Part shown: positions 1 to 7,600 of the stretch, piece by piece
Position numbering within the stretch: the stretch's first letter is position 1
Layout: each line of letters opens with the position of its first letter
Origin: an uncultured Prevotella sp.
GTDB lineage: Bacteria > Bacteroidota > Bacteroidia > Bacteroidales > Bacteroidaceae
DNA length: 8,234 nucleotides
NCBI GenBank assembly: GCA_900770515.1
Contig: CAAHDP010000308.1
Location: 1 to 8,234 of the forward strand
Direction: 5' to 3'
Program-made: the position numbers and the translations under genes
Notes under the pieces: generated by a model
Told to the model about the DNA's origin: nothing
The model's database searches: none
The model's input: only the letters and a program-made list of their open reading frames with translations

Positions 1-1658
1 GTCAGGTCTCGGAAGTAGTTGGAAGGAATGAAGAGAGGTGAAAGACTGGTATAGGCAGCAGCCATCTTTCTGCCCAACCAAGCAGCAGCCCTATCCAGTT
101 TGCCGCTCTGAATCTCTCTCACTCGGTGTGCTCTAGTATTGTTCATCGCCTGAGCCAACTGCGGGTCACCATTCACATAGATAACATACTCCTCGCCATC
201 CTTCATCACTCTTACCTCATGTTCTCTCTCCTCGCTATGAGTCTGAGGATAGGCTATGTTCAAGCCTTCTCGCTGCTGGGTAGCATCGCCAGTCTGAGCC
301 ATATTCTCCATCTTCTGCTCGAAAGCATCAATGGTAGCCTTCACCTGATTGCTATTCATCTGAGAAGTAATCTGAGGTGTAGCAGGAATCCACTCCTCGT
401 TGCCGTTGGCATCCGTACTCTTCACGTACCAAGCCTTGCTCAGGGTGAGAAGAGAGGTTGGATGATTCTGAGCCAAGAGCATCAGGTGTTGCTTCACCCA
501 GTTCTTGTTGTTCAGCAGGATTCCACTCTCTGCCATATTCTCGATGTAAGCGATAGGGTCATCAGCTATAGAGGTACGTCCGTGTGCGGTCTTCAATGTC
601 TGATTGAACGCACCCTTGCCACCACCTACATAGTCCCATACTTGGTCGGCAGTAGTGCCATCCCATCCACGGAGAGGAATATAATGGCTATACATATCAC
701 GCACATACAGATAAGTATCTTTGCTCATCATGCCAGCCTTATAGCCATCACGGAGAATCTTCTTTGTAGCCGCATTCGTAGCATTCCAGAGGTCTTGCAC
801 CTCAGCTACATGACTACTCTCAATATCCCTTACCAGTTTGTGGGCAGCTTCCTCAAAGTCTGAGCCACCGAAGAGAGCCGATAAGCCTGAGTAATCGTAG
901 GCGATACCATTCTCATCATAGCGGTAATCCATATAGGAAGGAGAATATTTCGTTCTGAGAGCATTATCTCTCTGTCTCCAAGTGTTGAAATCAACTCTTC
1001 CAAACTCCAAATCGCTATCATTGATTATACGGTTCATATCGCCCTTGTAAGCCCTGTATGCCGCACTTCTCTGAGCCACGTCCTCAAAGTCTGCATCCAG
1101 TGACTTCTTGAAAGCCATCTGAGCATCACGCTCCAAGCCATGCTTAGCCATCATGTAGATACGGACATTATCATAGCTGTCACCCAGTATCTTCTTCATC
1201 TGATGATAAGCCTTTCTCAATGGCTGCAAGAACTCATTGTTGTACTCCTCAAACTCGTTCTTTCCTTTGCCGTGACTTCTGTTCTCGGCAGTATAGGCAT
1301 CCTCAGCCATATTCAGGCGGTCAACACCCACTTCCTTCATGATAGCTTCCTGAGCCTTGCGGATAGCCAGCATACTATCTTGGAAGGCGATACGTTTGAG
1401 TACAGAACCACGCTGCAACTCTCGGTTAAACTCTCCAAGGGCAGTATCATCACTCAAAAGATGCTGCTCGTAGGTTGGAGCAGTCTTCCACAGAGCCATC
1501 TGTTTGCGATACTCGTCCACTCTCTTCAGGAAGTCAACGGCACTCTCACCAGCGTTGCGTTGTGGGATGGTTGGTCGCTGTGCATCCTTTGGCAGGTTGT
1601 TATCCTTCTTCCACTGGTTCAGGTCATGCTCAAACTGGTCATAGCGCAAGGAGAATCT
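1..1658 (-). other. Domain I: LPD38-type C-proximal region, incomplete (residues 2193-2744+)
   Basis: The last module in the window starts at RFSLRYDQF (R2193) and has no further FS motif before the edge. It is mostly helical and charged. Recognisable points are YMMAKHGLERD (H2365), YSGLSALFGGSDFEEAA, DMYSHYIPLRGWDG (W2524), EEYVIYVNGDPQLAQAMN and finally AAAYTSLSPLFIPSNYFRDL, where the sequence is cut off. This order, ending in a hydrophobic LSPLFIPSN-FRD segment, is what I recall for the LPD38 region that often forms the large C-terminal part of polyvalent proteins in phages and mobile elements. No enzymatic motif is evident. It could have a structural or DNA-delivery role, which is inference. 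The family label is from memory. Confidence 0.6.
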
Positions 1659-4600
1659 GGTATTACCCACGATATTGGCATTGTTCTCATCGAATATCAC
1701 GTAGTTGTAATCATCTTTCTTTGCACCTCCAAAGATGGTTCCAGCAGGGTATTTAATACCAACAAAGCCAGCATCACTTAACAACTTACTAGCTGCTTCT
1801 TTAGAACCAAGCATAGAGGAAAGTTCATCGTATAGGTCTTGACCTCTTACCTTACCATCAACACGACTTGGATAAATGGCCTCAATAGGTTCCTTGCCAA
1901 TTCTAACCAACTCCTTATTTACCTTGTTCAAATGAGATTTTTTCAATTTATTCTCCCAGTCAAGATAATCTCCATTATCATCAGGAATATCCACATCATA
2001 AAGATAAGCAATATTATCAGGAACAGCTATTTCCTCATTCTTCTTTGCAAGAATATTGCTAAGTTCCTTTAAATCATCATCATCAGGGAACATTTCTAGA
2101 GCAGAAGAAAGGTCTTTTCTCATAGCATCCAATCCCTTGTTTACATCTTTATGTTTATAGATATATTGTCTTACCATATCTTTGTTATTGGCAGACATAT
2201 CTGTCACAAATTCAAAACCGCCATTATCTTTCCTTATCTTGGCACGTCTTGTGTAGTCCTCAGCAATATCCTTAGAGTTGGTAACATAACCACCCCAGCC
2301 AAATGCTTGTGAACCTTCGCCTTCACCCATGTGGCTAAAATCGAACTTGTCGAAGCTAGCACCAGTACCATGATAGGTACGGATGCTAAACTTAGGGTCA
2401 GAGCCAGTAAGCAGAGGAGCAATAACATGCTCGGTCAACTGGGTAGGTATTCCGTTGCCGATGATGGTATGGCTCAGATTCTCGGAGAATGGCATCTTGT
2501 AATCATCGCTCACTCCTGATACTCTTGCGAGCACTCTACCCATGGCACGATATACCTTGCCATCAGGCATCACAATCACATCACCGCTCTTGGTTCTGAG
2601 TGTTGGCAGGAGTTCATCAGCGAAGGCATGAGGAACCTTTCCGTCAGCATAGGCACTACCCATCACATATAATGGCTTGTCAATGTTTCTCCAGTCAATG
2701 CCATCAGCCTTTAAGCGAACGTCCATCCAAGTAGCCACACCATTCTTCTTCTCGGTCAGGGTTGGGATAATATCAGCCACAGCTTCATACCATCCGCTCT
2801 TGTGTGCCATCTTCTTTGGCTTAGCAGGAAGTTTACCATCACGAACCGCACGAACAATCAATCTCTCTCGGTTGGAGTAGCCGCCATAGTCAGCAGCATT
2901 ATACACATCTGCATCCCAATTATATCCGTTGGCATCCAGAGAAACCGTGATAATCTTCATCGCATCCGAATCCTTATATCCCTTCACATTTTCAATGGTC
3001 ACCACCTTTGGCTTAACGGCATTGATAAACTCGGCAGTACTTGCAGCAGTCTCCTTGTCAAGTTCTACCTCAGCGTGATTACTCTTCGCCTGAGAGTAGT
3101 TCTTGCAGACTGGGCTGGCATGGAAGTACTCTACCTCGCCATCTATCTGCTTCACCAACTCCTTAGGGTCAACATCACGAACATCAGCAGTAACGATGTG
3201 CTGCCCGAAGTTATTGCGATAAACACCGCTTATCTTCTCGTCATACTCAACTGCCACCACTGGGTCGATGATACCCTTCAAGCCCTCTTCAACCAGTCCT
3301 CCACCACTAAAGTATGTTCCAGCCTTAATTAGAGTGCCATCCTTTAGAGAGAACTTAGATTCCTCGCCAGCAATCTCTGCCTTGCGGTTCTCGCCCAGAG
3401 CCTGAGCAATATGAATCATCTTCTTGTTTGCCATCTGCCAGCCGCTAGGCATATCCTCGATGGCTGACTTGATAGCATCATCCACCTCATCAGGAGTATT
3501 CAGACCCTTCAAGTCCTCAGCCATATCAGCCGCCCCACTCTCCTTTCCGTCAGCCATATCACGGAGAGAGAAGGACACATCGCCCACGCCCAAGAAAATC
3601 TGGTCTTTACGAGCCACGTCCTCAGTAGATTCAGCGAGAGATTTTCTTCTCTCCTCAGGAGTCATGTTCATTCTTTCCTGCACATTTCTTGCCTCCACTT
3701 CGCCAGCAAGCGACTTGTAGCTATCAAAATCATCATTCTTCATGTAGGCATTGTAAAGACCTCTGTTCTTCTCTATGAGAGCCTTCGCCTCATCTTCCTT
3801 TCCTTCTGCTCGTAGCTGCTTAATCTGTTTGGTGACCTCATCAAACCTCTTCTTGACTTCACCTCTAATAGTTGTAGGACTACCTCCAGTGGCAAATCCC
3901 TCAATACCTTGAATAGCGTGCTGAATCTCGTGATTCAATATATCATTCATATATTTCAACTCATCAGCATGAATGGTAATGGTGTTGGTCTTTGAATTAT
4001 ATTCACCATTTGAAGGCATATCGTTCATAATGGCATCCGTATCAATACGCACATCTTTCAACTGAGGATAAGCCTTAAATAATTCAGGTGCATCAATCGC
4101 ATTAGATAGTTTGCCTCCATTCCAGAGCATATCATCCTCGTAACGCTTAACGATGTGCCCACCGCCTACGTCCATCGTGTCCTTTATCTTGGCATCAGGC
4201 ATTTCGTATCTCCACTTGCCATCAGCACCACGCTCCCAGCCAGTAGCCATCTTGATTGCCTTGGCATCCTTCTTCTCCTCTTCCATCTTGCGAGCCACGG
4301 AGAGATTATCCATACGGAAGGTACGCTCCTCTGCCTTGTCAGCAGCAGCCGCACCACGCTCGCCAGCGAGAGAGAAACGGATATTGTCGCTACTATTGAT
4401 AGCTTCATTGAAGGCACGACTGCGGTCACCTTCCTTATTCGGGTCGTAGTCATACATTGGTAAGCCAGCATTCTCTATGCCCTTGCGTACATCTTCGCCC
4501 AAGTTATCAGGAACCACGGCAGCAGCAAACTCGTTTAGACGGAGAGGTCTGTTGTACTTAGTCTCAAAGTACGCACTCTTCAACTCTGTCTGTACTGCAT

Positions 4601-7600
4601 TCTTCAAGGCATCCAGTTTCTTCATGAAGGTAGGAGTAAGGATAATGCCATATTCTTTCTTGGCATACTTCTTAGGGTCAGACTGCAATACAATATCGTG
4701 AAGTCTCTGCTCGCCATAGAACACATCATTATACAAGAACTTGGCAAGGTCATAATAAACCTCACTCCATTTCTCGTAAAATTCTTCCTTATCCTTATTA
4801 GAAGACAACTTATCCTTGTTGGCACGCATTTCGTCTGTAGAATCAACACGACTAGCCAACTTTGCGATAAAGCTACCAAACGAGGTATATTCGCTTCCAT
4901 TGGTCTGCCCATCTGCTTCTTCCCTCATAACCTTTGAAACATTTTCAAGAGTTTCAGGCACATACTTTCGGGAACCATCCTTAGTATAGCCACGGAAGAT
5001 ACGGTTCTTCGTTCCGAACTCATCCAGTTTGTTCTCCTGCCATCTGATGTAATCATCATAAAGACCATTCTTGTTGACGTAATTACTAGCCTTCACCTTA
5101 GACAGATAGAAGTCATACTTCTTGGTGTCATTATGCTCCTTCACAATATCCTCAACAACCTTCTTCACATCTTTTTTTCTTGGACTGCCGTCCTTGTTAA
5201 GCAAGGTTGATTTATAGTCTCGCTCAAAGATTTCCTTAGTCTGTTGTCTTACTATTGGACTTATAGGGCTTTTCTTAACACCAGTCTCTTCATATATCTT
5301 TCTTCTAACCTCCAAACTAATTTTGTCCATTGTAGGTCGAATGATAGCATACTTAGCTAGACTTGTAACCTTTTCATTCAGTTCAGGGTCAGTCTTCATA
5401 CTATTCAGAATATCCTCAGCAGTAGGATGGTCTCTGATAATCTCTTTCCAGCGATAATCATTAATATTAGAATCATACTCCTTAATATCAATACCCTTTT
5501 CCTTCAAGTACATCAACTCCCAAGCAGGAGCATTATTGTCACTTAGGGCATCCTTTGCCTGTCTCTCAATCTCAGCCTTAGCACCACTTGGGTAATCAAG
5601 GCTATCAACCCAGTCTTCAAACTTCCGATACCCCTTTTCACTCATTTCTCGCTCTACGGAAGGATAACGCTGTGTGTAGGCATCGGTTATCCATGTACCA
5701 CCAGTCTTGCCAGTACGCTTATCCAAAAGGGCAGAAGGAGCGATGAAAGAAATCTCTCCAAAATTGTCGTGACCAGTCTTGTTGGTATCAATCACAGCCA
5801 AAGAAGGATTGGCAAAGCCACCAAGTTTCAAAGCCTTTCTCAGCTTCTCCTCAGTAATGTTATGCACTCCTGCAAGAGTTTTTTCATCCTTCAATGAAAA
5901 CTTTTCGCCATTTTTCTTGGTAGTTTCAAAACCTTTTATTATCTTTGCAACCGTAATAGAGTTGTTGGAATTGCGGGGAGAGGTCATAGCTACGTCTCCA
6001 CTTTGACCGTCCAGCAGCTCTATTTTTGTTGCTTCATAGCTATATAGCTTTGTTTTTTCGTGTGTTCTTACATTCTCTTTCAATGTAATCTTTACACCAT
6101 AGACCTTATCGCCTATATTCACCGCACCATAACAACGATGTATCATAACATCAGGATTGACACCAAAATCCTCACTACGTTCATTTCCTACCTTGTTACG
6201 GTCAACATGCTGAATAGCATCTACACTCTCACGAAGTATAGAAGGCAAGACCTTCAAAACGCTCATGTGTACATCTTTGTTTGCACTCTTCTTAACTGCC
6301 TTTTCAGACAAATACTTACCAACAGCAGTATTACTGATATTAATCTCACCCTTGCCACCAGTTTCTTCATCATTGTAAGTTCTAACAATATTCTTCTTAG
6401 CCCATTCTCTTGCCTCAGCATAGTTCTTAAATCCATGTTCCTCATCAGCATCCACAATATTTACTGGAGTATTTGCTATCTCAGGAGTCAAGCCATCTTT
6501 CTTCAACGAGAACTTAGTATGACTAGTAATCTGGGCATTGTTCTCATCAAAGACAACATAGTTCACCTTTCCTTCCTTGTTGCCGCCAGTATTACGCTGG
6601 GCGATAACCTTCACACCAACAAAGCCAGCCTTGGAGAGAGCCATTGATGTTTTCTTGGAAGCATATTTACTATCTATAGCATAATATGCGTCTTTGCCAG
6701 TCAATGGGTTATTCTCTTTCTTGCGATTCTCCAACATTCCATCAGCCCACTCCTCATAATAAGCCCTATCAGACTCAGGTACAGCAGAGAGTAAAGCCTT
6801 TTTCCACATATCAATCTGCTTGGCATTCAAAGGCTCATCCCATCCAAGATAGTTGTCACCAGTATCATCAGGAATATCAACAGAGTAGAGGTTGCGTGGT
6901 TTCTCCATGGAATCCAACTTCTTCTGCAAAGCGTCAACCTTAGTTTTTACATCTTTGATGTCACTTTCCTTAGTTTTTATACTCTGCTTATATCTTTTAA
7001 CCTGTTCGCTATAATACTCAACATCAGATTCATACATATCAACACCTAAACCTGTGCCACTTTCCTTTGCCTTTGAAAGTTCTTCCTTAGCCTCATCAAG
7101 TCTTGATTGGTACAAATCTACATAGGATTTTGCATCTTTCAACTCATCCTCCAATAAATCAAGACCAGACTTGGTATCTACCAAATCCTGTGCGACAGTA
7201 TCATAGTCCTCATTAATCTTGAAGTCAGAAGGATTCAAATCTTTCAAAACTTTCAACTCATCTTGAACTTGTTTGGCTCTCATCTTCGCAAATGGGGTGT
7301 CGCCAACGGATGCAAGTTTCTTCTCATCAGCATCTATCATCTTTGATATAGCCTCTTTTGCGGAAATATTAAACTTATCCATATCAAGGGCAACTTGATA
7401 GATAATTGATGGAGTTTTATACGTCATAGGCTTACCTTGATACATCAGTCTTGAAGGCGCATTCTTTTTTGCATTTGCCTTGGCATAAGCCTTGGCGATA
7501 CCTTCCACTTCGCTCACATAAGTACCCCAGCCGTAAGCCTGAGCACCTTCACCGCTACCCATAAAGGAGTGGTCGAAGTGGTCAAATGATGCTTGGGAGC

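Noticed and set aside
126..863. Plus-strand open frame of 245 codons
   Set aside because: It is antisense to the recognisable LPD38-type coding region. Its translation is Leu/Ile/Ser/His-rich, as expected of the complement of a coding strand, and shows no family motifs.
1140..1781. Plus-strand open frame of 213 codons
   Set aside because: It lies opposite the end of the second ART-like domain and the start of domain I, both conserved on the minus strand. No motif and no credible start context.
2802..3332. Plus-strand open frame of 176 codons
   Set aside because: It is the complement of the methyltransferase domain, whose motifs I to VIII are all intact on the minus strand.
4184..4912. Minus-strand short frames of about 95 codons in a different phase (4184-4471, 4622-4912)
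   Set aside because: They overlap the giant frame, which has conserved motifs here (NIRFSLAGER, AAAVVPDN); the shifted frames have no recognisable content.
6060..6647. Plus-strand open frame of 195 codons that could look like a membrane protein
   Set aside because: The hydrophobic appearance comes from reading the complement of Lys/Glu/Asp-rich codons. The minus strand carries the LPD3-like domain with a clear motif order.
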